From assembly GCA_944380945.1 (NCBI GenBank), contig CALWJG010000099.1:1-6041 (forward strand): a DNA stretch of 6,041 bases, given 5' to 3'. The position numbers and the translations under genes are program-made. The first letter of the stretch is position 1; every line of letters begins with the position of its first letter. Source of the DNA: an uncultured Agathobaculum sp. GTDB lineage: Bacteria; Bacillota; Clostridia; Oscillospirales; Butyricicoccaceae. Of the stretch, positions 1 to 5,953 are shown piece after piece. Below the pieces are notes generated by a model, which had not been told where the DNA came from, searched no databases, and worked only from the letters and a program-made list of their open reading frames with translations.

Positions 1-91
1 TGGCGGAGAGTCAGGGATTTGAACCCTGGAGACGCTCATCACGCCTACACGATTTCCAGTCGTGCGCCTTCGACCACTCAGCCAACTCTCC
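1..91 (-). tRNA. tRNA-Ser (anticodon GGA), complete with encoded CCA
   Basis: The minus strand folds as a class II serine tRNA. The acceptor stem pairs GGAGAGT at the 5' end (91 down to 85) with ACTCTCC, followed by discriminator G and an encoded CCA whose complement TGG is at 1-3. The anticodon loop CTGGAAA lies at 53-59, with anticodon GGA at 55-57, which reads UCC and UCU codons. The T arm is CAGGG-TTCAAAT-CCCTG. A long variable arm (AGGCG pairing with CGTCT across a short loop) is the serine hallmark. The D region contains the usual GAGTGG. The gene is complete and its 3' end coincides with the window edge; any terminator lies outside. It has its own promoter at 128-156. Confidence 0.97.
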
Positions 92-127
92 AAGTTCGCC
101 GATCTGCTTCCGCAGAGGACAAAAGAT

Positions 128-156
128 ATTATACCCGAAAATCGCCGTGCCGTCAA
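128..156 (-). promoter_or_regulatory. sigma-A-type promoter of tRNA-Ser
   Basis: On the minus strand, TTGACG (151-156, five of six matches to TTGACA) is followed by a 17-base spacer and a perfect TATAAT (128-133). Transcription should start near 121, about 30 bases before the mature tRNA 5' end at 91. Upstream of the -35 box the strand is A-rich, with the tract AGAAAAAACACG and an 8-base tandem repeat (166-181), which could act like an UP element. This is what is expected for a strongly expressed stable RNA, and it implies that the tRNA does not depend on the operon upstream. Confidence 0.88.
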
Positions 157-209
157 GCATTTTCTTCGTGTTTTCGTGTTTTTTCTGGCCGCCGCCCCAA
201 ACGGCAGCA

Positions 210-239
210 CAGCCGCCCGCCGGTGCCGGCAGGCGGCTG
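210..239 (-). terminator. strong hairpin after the kinase-like gene; possible terminator without a U tract
   Basis: This perfect 13-pair stem has one G-U pair (218 with 231) and a four-base loop (223-226). It starts 10 bases after the stop codon of the kinase-like gene. A shorter hairpin (191-194 with 202-205) follows. No T run follows either stem on the minus strand; the sequence beyond is AGAAAAAA. It may therefore be a factor-dependent or weak terminator, or a 3'-end-stabilising structure, rather than a textbook intrinsic terminator. The hairpin itself is plain in the sequence; its role is inferred. Confidence 0.5.
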
Positions 240-249
240 CTTTCCGCTC

Positions 250-876
250 TTATTTCTGGAACTGCGAGCGCACTTCCATATACTGCACGATCTCCTCGAC
301 CACGCCGTCAAAGCCGAGCACGCCGCTGTTGAGCGACAGATCGTAGTTGCGCGCGTCGTACCAGTCCTTGCCGGTGTGGTGCTTGTAGTACTTGGCGCGG
401 TATTCGTCGATCTCCGCGATCTTGCGCACGACCTCCTCCTCGGGCAGCGAGTCGACCAGCATCGCCTGCTCCAGGCAGAAATCCGCGTCCGCGTGCACGA
501 ATACGCGCACCACGTCCGGCCGGCCCTTGAGGATGTAGTCCGCGCAGCGGCCGATCATCACGCACGGGCCCTGGTCCGCCAGCTTGCGGATGATCTTCGC
601 CTGATAGTCGAACAGCTCATCGTCGCGCACATAGACCTTGGACGAGTCGCTCGGCAGCGGATAGCTGCTCTTATAGCGCGCCTTGAGGCGGGTGAGCAGG
701 TCGGGCTTGAGGCGCTCATCCGAAAACAGCACCGCGTTGATGCCGCTGTCCTCGGACGCCATGGTGATGATCTCGCGGTTGTAATACGGGATGTGCAGCC
801 GGTCCGCCAGCATCTTGCCCACGGTCTTGCCGCCCGAGCCATACTGCCGGGCAATGGTGATGATATACGGTTTCAT
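250..876 (-). CDS. cytidylate kinase-like family protein (P-loop NMP kinase fold)
   Basis: This 208-residue protein resembles the cytidylate-kinase-like family (Pfam Cytidylate_kin2) rather than canonical Cmk. The family has a nucleotide-kinase fold; a CMP phosphorylation role is presumed by homology, not proven. A glycine-rich P-loop, QYGSGGKTVG, lies at residues 11-20, after the first beta strand YIITIAR. As I remember the family, GSGGREIG is more usual there, so the GKT here is closer to a classical Walker A. Other family-like blocks are IPYYNREII (29-37), GPCVMIGRCADYIL (103-116), VFVHADADF (125-133) and the lid-like YYKHHTGKDWYD (163-174). No signal peptide or membrane segment is visible, so it should be cytosolic. 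The ATG follows a purine-rich GGGGGAAGG, and the gene begins 14 bases after the livF stop, so co-transcription with the transporter is likely. Why the two are linked is unknown. Confidence 0.88.
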   Translation of the reverse strand: MKPYIITIARQYGSGGKTVGKMLADRLHIPYYNREIITMASEDSGINAVLFSDERLKPDLLTRLKARYKSSYPLPSDSSKVYVRDDELFDYQAKIIRKLADQGPCVMIGRCADYILKGRPDVVRVFVHADADFCLEQAMLVDSLPEEEVVRKIAEIDEYRAKYYKHHTGKDWYDARNYDLSLNSGVLGFDGVVEEIVQYMEVRSQFQK

Positions 877-890
877 ACGACCTTCCCCCT

Positions 891-1598
891 TTATTCGCCC
901 AGATATGCTTTCTTGATATCGTCGTCATCCAGCAGGTCGGACGCCTTGCCCGACTTGACGATCTTTCCGGTCTCGAGCACATAGCCGCGGTCCGCGATCG
1001 ACAGCGCCTTTTTCGCGTTCTGCTCGACCAGCAGCACGGTCGTGCCGGCGGCCGAGACCTCCTGGATGATCTTGAATACCTCGCCCACAAACAGCGGCGA
1101 CAGGCCCATCGAGGGCTCGTCCAGCAGCAGGATGCGGGGCTTTGCCATCAGCGCGCGGCCCATGGCGAGCATCTGCTGCTCGCCGCCGGACAGCGTGCCG
1201 GCGGGCTGGTTTTTGCGCTCCTCCAGACGCGGGAAGCGCTTGTACACCTCGGCGAGCGAATCCTCGATCTCGCCCTTGGGGCGGGTGTAGGCGCCCATGC
1301 GCAGGTTTTCGCGCACGGTCAGGCCGGCGAACACGCGGCGGCCCTCCGGCACATGGCTCATGCCCAGCCGCACGATCTCATGGCCGGGCTTTTTCGTGAT
1401 GTCCTTTCCCTCAAAGGTCACCGTGCCGCCCTTGGAGGGCAGCAGGCCGGTGATCGTGTGCAGGGTGGTGGTCTTGCCCGCGCCGTTCGCGCCGATCAGC
1501 GCGACGACCTCGCCCTCGTTTACCTCGAAGGAAACGTCGCGCAGCGCGTGGATCAGGCCGTAATAGACGTTGATATCCTTGACTTCCAGCATTGCCAT
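891..1598 (-). CDS. livF: branched-chain amino acid ABC transporter, ATP-binding protein LivF
   Basis: This 235-residue cytoplasmic ATPase is one of the two nucleotide-binding subunits that power the importer. Walker A GANGAGKT is at residues 36-43, the ABC signature LSGGEQQ at 136-142, and Walker B ILLLDE at 156-161. Two positions show the LivF type: the Q-loop region reads HVPEGRRVF (82-90) with Glu instead of Gln, and the switch region reads VEQN (191-194) with Gln instead of His. Both are usual for LivF as I know the family, so they are not signs of decay. Length is normal. The frame is open upstream to 1706, but that stretch overlaps livG and lacks conservation; the ATG at 1598 is chosen because AAGGAGG sits seven bases before it and the protein then starts directly with the first ABC strand. 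The gap after livG is 16 bases, and the gene ends AYLGE, as livG does. Confidence 0.96.
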   Translation of the reverse strand: MAMLEVKDINVYYGLIHALRDVSFEVNEGEVVALIGANGAGKTTTLHTITGLLPSKGGTVTFEGKDITKKPGHEIVRLGMSHVPEGRRVFAGLTVRENLRMGAYTRPKGEIEDSLAEVYKRFPRLEERKNQPAGTLSGGEQQMLAMGRALMAKPRILLLDEPSMGLSPLFVGEVFKIIQEVSAAGTTVLLVEQNAKKALSIADRGYVLETGKIVKSGKASDLLDDDDIKKAYLGE

Positions 1599-1605
1599 AT
1601 GGTTT

Positions 1606-1612
1606 CCTCCTT
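1606..1612 (-). promoter_or_regulatory. ribosome binding site fixing the livF start
   Basis: On the minus strand AAGGAGG lies seven bases upstream of the ATG at 1598. This near-perfect Shine-Dalgarno sequence, placed just after the livG stop codon (1615-1617), argues against any of the longer in-frame starts that would overlap livG. Confidence 0.85.
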
Positions 1613-1614
1613 CC

Positions 1615-2373
1615 TTATTCGCCGAGATAGGCCGTGACGACCTCCGGGTTTTTGAGCACCTCTGCCGGCGTGCCCTCGGCCAGCAGGCGGCCGAAGTTGA
1701 GCACATACAGGTATTCGCAGATGCCGGATACCAGCTTCATATCGTGCTCGATGAGCAGCACGGTCACGCCGAACCTTTCGCGCACCAGCTCGATGGTCTC
1801 CATCAGCTCGCCGGTCTCGTTGGGGTTCATGCCTGCGGCCGGCTCGTCGAGCAGCAGCAGCTTGGGGTCGGTGGCCAGCGCGCGGGCGATCTCCAGCTTG
1901 CGCTGCTTGCCGTACGGCAGGTTGGACGCCTGATAGCCCGCCACATTGCCCAGGCCGAATACCTCCAGCAGCTCCATCGCCTTTTCATCCATCTGGCGCT
2001 CCTTTTTGCGGTAGCCGCCCAGATGGAACAGGCTCTCGGCCAGCGAGTAGGTGATCTCGTTGTGCAGGCCGGTCTTGACGTTGTCCAGCACGGTCAGGCC
2101 GCCGAACAGGCGGATGTTCTGGAACGTGCGCGCCACGCCCAGCCGGCAGATCTCATGCGGCTTTTTGCCGATCAGGTTCTGTCCGTCCAGACGGATGCCG
2201 CCGTCGGTCGGGCGGTACACGCCGGTGAGCATGTTGAACACCGTGGTCTTGCCCGCGCCGTTCGGGCCGATCAGGCCGACCAGACCGCCCTTTTCGATTT
2301 TCATGGACAGCTCGTCCACGGCGCGCAGGCCGCCGAACGAGATGCCCAGCGAGGTAACTTCGAGCATTGCCAT
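1615..2373 (-). CDS. livG: branched-chain amino acid ABC transporter, ATP-binding protein LivG
   Basis: This 252-residue ATPase should pair with LivF on the cytoplasmic face of LivH/LivM. Visible motifs are Walker A GPNGAGKT (36-43), Q-loop VARTFQNIRLF (80-90), signature LPYGKQRKLEIARAL (152-166), Walker B LLLLDE (172-177), a D-loop after it, and switch His in LIEHDM (207-212). The LPYG/LSYG-type signature with KQRKLE, the FQNIRLF Q-loop and a C-terminal VVTAYLGE are typical of LivG, and the length is normal. The ATG at 2373 has AAGGAGG nine bases upstream, inside the 3' end of livM. Only one base separates the livM stop from this start, so translation is likely coupled. All catalytic residues I can check are present. 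Confidence 0.97.
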   Translation of the reverse strand: MAMLEVTSLGISFGGLRAVDELSMKIEKGGLVGLIGPNGAGKTTVFNMLTGVYRPTDGGIRLDGQNLIGKKPHEICRLGVARTFQNIRLFGGLTVLDNVKTGLHNEITYSLAESLFHLGGYRKKERQMDEKAMELLEVFGLGNVAGYQASNLPYGKQRKLEIARALATDPKLLLLDEPAAGMNPNETGELMETIELVRERFGVTVLLIEHDMKLVSGICEYLYVLNFGRLLAEGTPAEVLKNPEVVTAYLGE

Positions 2374-2374
2374 G

Positions 2375-3460
2375 TCACGCGCCCTCCTTCCCGGACTGCT
2401 CCGCTTTTTCCAGCTTTTCCATCTGCTTCATGCCGCGCTTTTCCAGAATGCGCTGCTTGAGCGGGGAGTTGTTGAACAGCATCATGGCGATCAGCAGGAT
2501 CGCATAGATCAGCATACGGAAATCGCCGACCTCGCGCAGCATCTCGGGCAGCACGGTCAGCAGCGTGGCCGCGATGACCGAGCCCCAGATGTTGCCCAGA
2601 CCGCCCAGCACGACGAACACCAGAATGAGGATCGAGGTGTTGAAGTCGAACTTGTTGGCCGTGGTCGTGGTGTAGTTCAGGCCGTACAGCGTGCCCGCCA
2701 TGCCGGCGAACGCCGCCGAGATGACGAACGCCATCAGCTTGTAGCGCGTGGTGGAAATGCCGATCGAATCGGCCGCGATCTTATTGTCGCGCACCGCCAT
2801 GACCGCGCGGCCCGCGCGGCTGTTGATCAGGTTGAGGATGAGCAGCAGCGTGATCAGCACGAGCACAAAGCCCGAGACAAAGGTGGACAGGCGCGACACG
2901 CCGGACACGCCCATCGCGCCGTTGATGATCATTTCGCCGTCCTCGGCCAGCTCAAACCGCTGCTCGAGCAGGCTGAAATGCAGGCCGCTGCTGTCCAGAC
3001 CGACATAGAGCACGTTGACGATGTTCTTGATGATCTCGCCGAAGGCCAGCGTGACGATGGCGAGGTAGTCGCCCTTGAGGCGCAGCACCGGCACGCCGAT
3101 GATCACGCCCGCGATCGCGGCGCAGATGCCGCCGATCACGATCGAGACCGCCAGCTGCACCGGCTCGGGCGCGCCCGTACCGGACAGGCAGGTCGCCGCC
3201 ACGATGCCGGAAAACGCGCCGACCGACATGAAGCCCGCGTGGCCGAGCGACAGCTCGCCCAGAATGCCGACCGTCAGGTTGAGCGACACCGCCATGACCA
3301 CATAGGCGCAGATCGGCACGAGCAGGCCCTCCAGCAGGCTGGAGACCATGTCCGCCGCCAGCAGCGCCTGCATGACGATAAACGCGATGATGACGATGCC
3401 GAACGAGATGATCGCGTCCCGTCCCGCCTTGGTGGCGGCGTATTTCTTCAGTTTCTGCAT
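2375..3460 (-). CDS. livM: branched-chain amino acid ABC transporter, permease LivM
   Basis: This 361-residue inner-membrane permease forms the channel with LivH. A basic N-terminus precedes a run of hydrophobic helices beginning near residue 16. Family blocks are GELSLGHAGFMSVGAF (68-83), RLKGDYLAIVTLAFGEI (127-143), the cytoplasmic coupling segment AVRDNKIAADSIGI (222-235) and GGLGNIWGSVIAA (286-298). A hydrophilic stretch at about 155-180, rich in Glu and Asp, precedes the NGAMGVSG motif (180-187) and probably faces outward. The C-terminal tail (331-361) is charged and likely cytoplasmic. The ATG is preceded by AAGGGGG, which overlaps the livH stop codon (TAA, 3474-3476), so translation of the two permeases is probably coupled. 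No frameshift or truncation is visible. Confidence 0.96.
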   Translation of the reverse strand: MQKLKKYAATKAGRDAIISFGIVIIAFIVMQALLAADMVSSLLEGLLVPICAYVVMAVSLNLTVGILGELSLGHAGFMSVGAFSGIVAATCLSGTGAPEPVQLAVSIVIGGICAAIAGVIIGVPVLRLKGDYLAIVTLAFGEIIKNIVNVLYVGLDSSGLHFSLLEQRFELAEDGEMIINGAMGVSGVSRLSTFVSGFVLVLITLLLILNLINSRAGRAVMAVRDNKIAADSIGISTTRYKLMAFVISAAFAGMAGTLYGLNYTTTTANKFDFNTSILILVFVVLGGLGNIWGSVIAATLLTVLPEMLREVGDFRMLIYAILLIAMMLFNNSPLKQRILEKRGMKQMEKLEKAEQSGKEGA

Positions 3461-3473
3461 ACTTACCGCCCCC

Positions 3474-4355
3474 TTACACCTTTTCGCTCACGCGCTTGCC
3501 GAGCAGGCCGTCCGGCTTGACCAGCAGCACGATGATCAGCACCGCGAACACGATCGCGTTCTGCAGCTGGGTGGAGATATACGCGCCCGCGAAGATCTCG
3601 ATCACGCCCAGCAGGATGCCGCCGATGAACGCGCCCGGGATCGAGCCGATGCCGCCGAACACCGCCGCGGTGAACGCCTTGATGCCGGGCATCGAGCCGG
3701 TGGTCGGCATCAGGGTCGGGTAGGCCGAGCAGAGCAGCACGCCCGCGATCGCCGCAAGGCCCGAGCCGATGGCAAAGGTCAGCGAGATCGTGGTGTTGAC
3801 GTTGATGCCCATCAGCTGCGCCGCGCCCTTGTCCTCGGACACCGCGCGCATCGCCGTGCCCGCCTTGCTCTTATTGGTGAACAGGGTGAGCACCACCATG
3901 ATGATGATGCAGGTCACGACCGTGACGATGGTGACCGGCGCGATGGTCAGCTGCCCGCCGAACAGCGGGATCGGGCTGCCGCCGACGACCGAGGTAAAGC
4001 TCTTGGTGCTCGAGCCCCAGATCAGCAGCGCTGCGTTCTGCAGGAAGTAGGAAACGCCGATGGCGGTGATCAGTACGGCCAGCGCCGGCGCCATACGCAG
4101 CGGCTTATAGGCCAGCCGCTCGATGACCACGCCCAGCACGGTGCACACCACGACCGCCAGCAGGATGCCGGCCGGCGCAGGCCAGCCGAGGTAGGTCGTT
4201 GCGCAGAAGCACATATAGCCGCCGACCATGATGACGTCGCCATGGGCGAAGTTCAGCATCTTGGCAATGCCGTAGACCATCGTGTATCCCAGCGCGATGA
4301 TCGCATAGATGCTGCCCAGGCTGATGCCGTTGATCAGATGATTCAAAAAGCTCAT
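3474..4355 (-). CDS. livH: branched-chain amino acid ABC transporter, permease LivH
   Basis: This 293-residue inner-membrane permease has the length usual for LivH. The N-terminus NGISLGSIYAIIALGYTMVY (9-28) followed by the NFAHGD motif (35-40) is diagnostic. About eight hydrophobic segments follow. The coupling segment RAVSEDKGAAQLMGINV (170-186) should contact the ATPases. The C-terminal part has the familiar GGIGSIPGAFIGGILLG (234-250) and ends LLVKPDGLLGKRVSEKV. The start at 4355 is preferred: it gives the canonical N-terminus and has AGAGGTG upstream, whereas the same frame runs open to 4535 through a terminator hairpin with a low-complexity, proline-rich, non-family extension. It is separated from livK by 227 bases but only 13 bases from livM. 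Confidence 0.96.
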   Translation of the reverse strand: MSFLNHLINGISLGSIYAIIALGYTMVYGIAKMLNFAHGDVIMVGGYMCFCATTYLGWPAPAGILLAVVVCTVLGVVIERLAYKPLRMAPALAVLITAIGVSYFLQNAALLIWGSSTKSFTSVVGGSPIPLFGGQLTIAPVTIVTVVTCIIIMVVLTLFTNKSKAGTAMRAVSEDKGAAQLMGINVNTTISLTFAIGSGLAAIAGVLLCSAYPTLMPTTGSMPGIKAFTAAVFGGIGSIPGAFIGGILLGVIEIFAGAYISTQLQNAIVFAVLIIVLLVKPDGLLGKRVSEKV

Positions 4356-4365
4356 GGTTTGCAAA

Positions 4366-4373
4366 CACCTCTT
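4366..4373 (-). promoter_or_regulatory. ribosome binding site deciding the livH start
   Basis: AAGAGGTG on the minus strand lies about 10 bases upstream of the ATG at 4355. It is weaker and farther away than the AAGGAGG sites of livF and livG. It supports the short livH start over the in-frame ATG at 4535. A 10-base palindrome, GTTTGCAAAC (4358-4367), overlaps its edge and could slightly affect access. Confidence 0.6.
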
Positions 4374-4400
4374 ATCTTTTTCTGTCCCTTTTCCCCTTGT

Positions 4401-4449
4401 GGGCTGGGGCGGTGGCTCGGCGGCGGTGGCCAAGCCGTCGCCCCACCCC
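4401..4449 (-). repeat. long imperfect GC-rich inverted repeat in the livK-livH gap
   Basis: Arms 4401-4417 and 4433-4449 pair at 14 of 17 positions around a 15-base GCC-rich loop. It lies between the terminator T run (4459-4464) and the livH ribosome binding site, so it would form near the 5' end of any readthrough or processed livHMGF transcript. No T run follows it on the minus strand; the next bases are purine-rich. It could protect a processed 5' end, or be part of a dispersed intergenic repeat; neither is shown by the sequence. Confidence 0.55.
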
Positions 4450-4458
4450 ATAATGGCG

Positions 4459-4517
4459 AAAAAATGGCGCAAAGGAGGGCCGTTGCATGTTGCTGCAGCG
4501 CCCTCCTTTGCTCGCCA
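4459..4517 (-). terminator. intrinsic terminator/attenuator between livK and livH
   Basis: On the minus strand the arm at 4517-4500 pairs with the arm at 4480-4465 over 16 base pairs with a two-base bulge (AG), closing a 19-base loop. It is followed, after one A, by six T residues (4459-4464). This is a classic Rho-independent terminator 66 bases after the livK stop. Because livHMGF has no evident promoter of its own, readthrough is expected, which would make the binding protein more abundant than the other subunits, a common arrangement in ABC importers. The 5' arm carries AAAGGAGG and the 3' arm its complement, CCTCCTTT. Confidence 0.85.
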
Positions 4518-4582
4518 ATGAGACTTCTTTTCCAATTAGCCCCTCAGCGGGGAAACTCTGTTCTGTGATCCGCGATGCGGGC

Positions 4583-5779
4583 TCAGTCCATACCGACGTA
4601 AGCGCCGTTCTCGATGACCATGCCCTTCGGGCTCTTGGACACCGCACCGTTCTCATCCCAGGTGATGCCCGCGCCGTCGCCGGTCAGGCCGGTGAAGGTG
4701 ATGGTCGGGAAGGTCTCCATCATCGCGTCGCACAGCTCGGACGCCGACATATCCGGCGTGCAGCCCGCTTCCTCGAGCGCCTGCTTGTAAGCGTAGATGC
4801 AGTCGTAAGCGTCCGCCGCGAACTGGTTCGGGGTCTCGCCGTACTTCTCCTTGTACTTGGTGACGAAGTTGACCGTCGCCTCGTCGGTCGCGTCCGCGTT
4901 GAACGGGGTCAGCAGCATGACGCCCTCGGCCAGGCTGGTGTCAAAGTTCTCAACCGCCAGGATGCCGTCCATGCCGTCCACGCCGAACACCTTGGGCGCA
5001 TAGCCCATCTGGTTGGCCTGCGTCAGGATCAGGGACGCCGGGGTGTAGTAGATCGGCAGGAACAGCAGGTCCGCGCCCGCAGCCTTGCAGGCGTTGAGCT
5101 GTACCGAGAAATCGTTCTGCGTATCCGTGGTGAAGGTCTCCTCCGTCACGATCTCCAGGCCCTTGACGCCGGCTTCCTCTACAAAACGGTCGCGGATGCC
5201 GACCGAGTAGACCTCGTCGCTCTGGTAGATGATGCCGATCTTGGTGCCGAGCTTCTGGTCCGCGATATAGTCCGCGGCAGCCAGACCCTGGTTCGGGTCG
5301 GTGAAGCACATCTGGAACACCACGTCGTTGTCCTTGATGTTCGCCTCAGAGGAAGCGGACGGGGTCAGCGCGAAGATGTGGTCCTCCTCGTGCAGCGGAG
5401 CGATCGCCTCGCCCGGCTTGGAGGTCACCGCGCCCAGCGAAAGCTGCATGCCCCAGTCCTTGAGCGCCGCATAGGCGTTGGTCGCAAGGTCAGCCTGGCC
5501 CTGATCGTCCTCAAAGTGCACTTCGAACTGAATGTCGCCGCCCTCGGCGTTGATCTCCTCCGCCGCGAGCTCGGCTGCGTTCTTGACCGCGTTGCCGTAA
5601 ATGGCCGCGTTGCCGGTCAGCGGCGAAGTACCGCCGATCTTAAACGCAGTGCCGGTGGCCGTGCTCTCATCCGCACCGCCGTTGTCCGTGGCGGCATCGT
5701 CCGAAGCACCGCCGCCGCAGCCTGCCAGCGTGCCGACCAGCATCACGCCGGCCAGAAGCATACTCAGACTTCTTTTCAT
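4583..5779 (-). CDS. livK: branched-chain amino acid ABC transporter, substrate-binding lipoprotein LivK
   Basis: This 398-residue extracellular solute-binding protein delivers substrate to LivHM. A lipoprotein signal (MKRS, hydrophobic core, then lipobox LAGC with Cys21) shows membrane anchoring by lipid. A flexible Gly/Ala/Asp/Thr-rich linker (22-44) follows, then a type I periplasmic-binding fold (Peripla_BP_6): FKIGGTSPLTGNAAIYG (46-62), the conserved AAEEINAEGG (72-81), TPSASSEA (139-146) probably lining the pocket, the second-lobe strand KIGIIYQSDEVYSVG (180-194), VFGVDGMDG (264-272) and the C-terminal AADAYDCIYAYKQAL (321-335). Length is normal. The ATG at 5779 has AAAGGAG nine bases upstream and gives a perfect signal peptide. 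Branched-chain amino acids are the likely ligand from family and operon, but this family also takes other amino acids and amides. It is the first gene of the operon, followed by a terminator. Confidence 0.95.
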   Translation of the reverse strand: MKRSLSMLLAGVMLVGTLAGCGGGASDDAATDNGGADESTATGTAFKIGGTSPLTGNAAIYGNAVKNAAELAAEEINAEGGDIQFEVHFEDDQGQADLATNAYAALKDWGMQLSLGAVTSKPGEAIAPLHEEDHIFALTPSASSEANIKDNDVVFQMCFTDPNQGLAAADYIADQKLGTKIGIIYQSDEVYSVGIRDRFVEEAGVKGLEIVTEETFTTDTQNDFSVQLNACKAAGADLLFLPIYYTPASLILTQANQMGYAPKVFGVDGMDGILAVENFDTSLAEGVMLLTPFNADATDEATVNFVTKYKEKYGETPNQFAADAYDCIYAYKQALEEAGCTPDMSASELCDAMMETFPTITFTGLTGDGAGITWDENGAVSKSPKGMVIENGAYVGMD

Positions 5780-5800
5780 GGTTATCTTCTCCTTTACTTG

Positions 5801-5845
5801 ATAATCTCCCCGTTCCCCAATCTGTATGGGAAGCGTCCGGATTAT
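5801..5845 (-). promoter_or_regulatory. possible stem-loop in the livK 5' leader
   Basis: ATAATC at 5845-5840 can pair with GATTAT at 5806-5801, enclosing a second stem of TTCCC (5832-5828) with GGGAA (5817-5813). The fold would begin almost at the predicted transcription start (about 5845) and end just before the ribosome binding site at 5789-5795, leaving that site free. This fits a 5'-end-stabilising structure. I recognise no known riboswitch class in it. Confidence 0.3.
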
Positions 5846-5851
5846 TTTCCT

Positions 5852-5881
5852 ATTATACTACCGTTTTGCCCCTCCCGTCAG
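5852..5881 (-). promoter_or_regulatory. sigma-A-type promoter of the liv operon
   Basis: On the minus strand a perfect TATAAT (5852-5857) lies 18 bases downstream of CTGACG (5876-5881, four of six matches to TTGACA). An A tract (AAAAAAAG, 5883-5890) directly upstream resembles an UP element. Transcription should start near 5845, giving a leader of about 66 bases before livK. The stretch is clearly AT-richer than the genes around it. It is the only good promoter I see for the whole livKHMGF-kinase set. Confidence 0.8.
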
Positions 5882-5940
5882 GCTTTTTTTCATGTTATGA
5901 CCAATTTCAGGCAAACTACCGATTATCTTTTGCACAACAT

Positions 5941-5953
5941 CACAAATTTTGTG
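5941..5953. promoter_or_regulatory. 13-base palindrome upstream of the liv promoter, possible operator
   Basis: CACAAATTTTGTG is a perfect inverted repeat (six-base arms, one central base). An overlapping wider pair, GCACAA (5932-5937) and TTGTGC (5949-5954), shares its right arm. It sits roughly 100 bases upstream of the predicted start site, in AT-rich DNA, where an activator or the regulator of a divergent gene could bind. I cannot name the regulator. The remainder of 5954-6041 is GC-rich and holds nothing I can identify. Confidence 0.25.

Noticed and set aside
19..984. 321-codon open frame on the plus strand starting inside the tRNA
   Set aside because: It begins within the antisense of tRNA-Ser, crosses the tRNA promoter and a hairpin, and mirrors the kinase-like gene.
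968..1014. Glu in the Q-loop and Gln at the switch-His position of LivF as signs of an inactive ATPase
   Set aside because: VPEGRRVF and VEQN are, to my knowledge, the normal form in LivF proteins; Walker A, Walker B and signature are intact.
1599..1706. 36-residue N-terminal extension of LivF
   Set aside because: It overlaps the end of livG out of frame and has no ABC character. An AAGGAGG site is placed exactly for the ATG at 1598.
1570..2460. 296-codon open frame on the plus strand opposite livG
   Set aside because: It is a shadow of livG, with no family motif; the minus-strand frame carries Walker A, signature and Walker B.
2051..3520. 489-codon open frame on the plus strand opposite livM and livG
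   Set aside because: Its product is a low-complexity run of Asp, His, Arg and Gln, as expected when hydrophobic codons of a GC-rich membrane protein gene are read backwards. The minus-strand livM and livG have clear family motifs.
4356..4535. 60-residue N-terminal extension of LivH
   Set aside because: It would be encoded by the terminator and GC-rich hairpin, is proline-rich and unlike LivH. The start at 4355 gives the canonical family N-terminus with a ribosome binding site.
3348..4568. 406-codon open frame on the plus strand opposite livH
   Set aside because: It has the same mirror-image composition (HDDQ/RADD-rich), no recognisable domain, and crosses the livK-livH terminator region. 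It is a shadow of livH.
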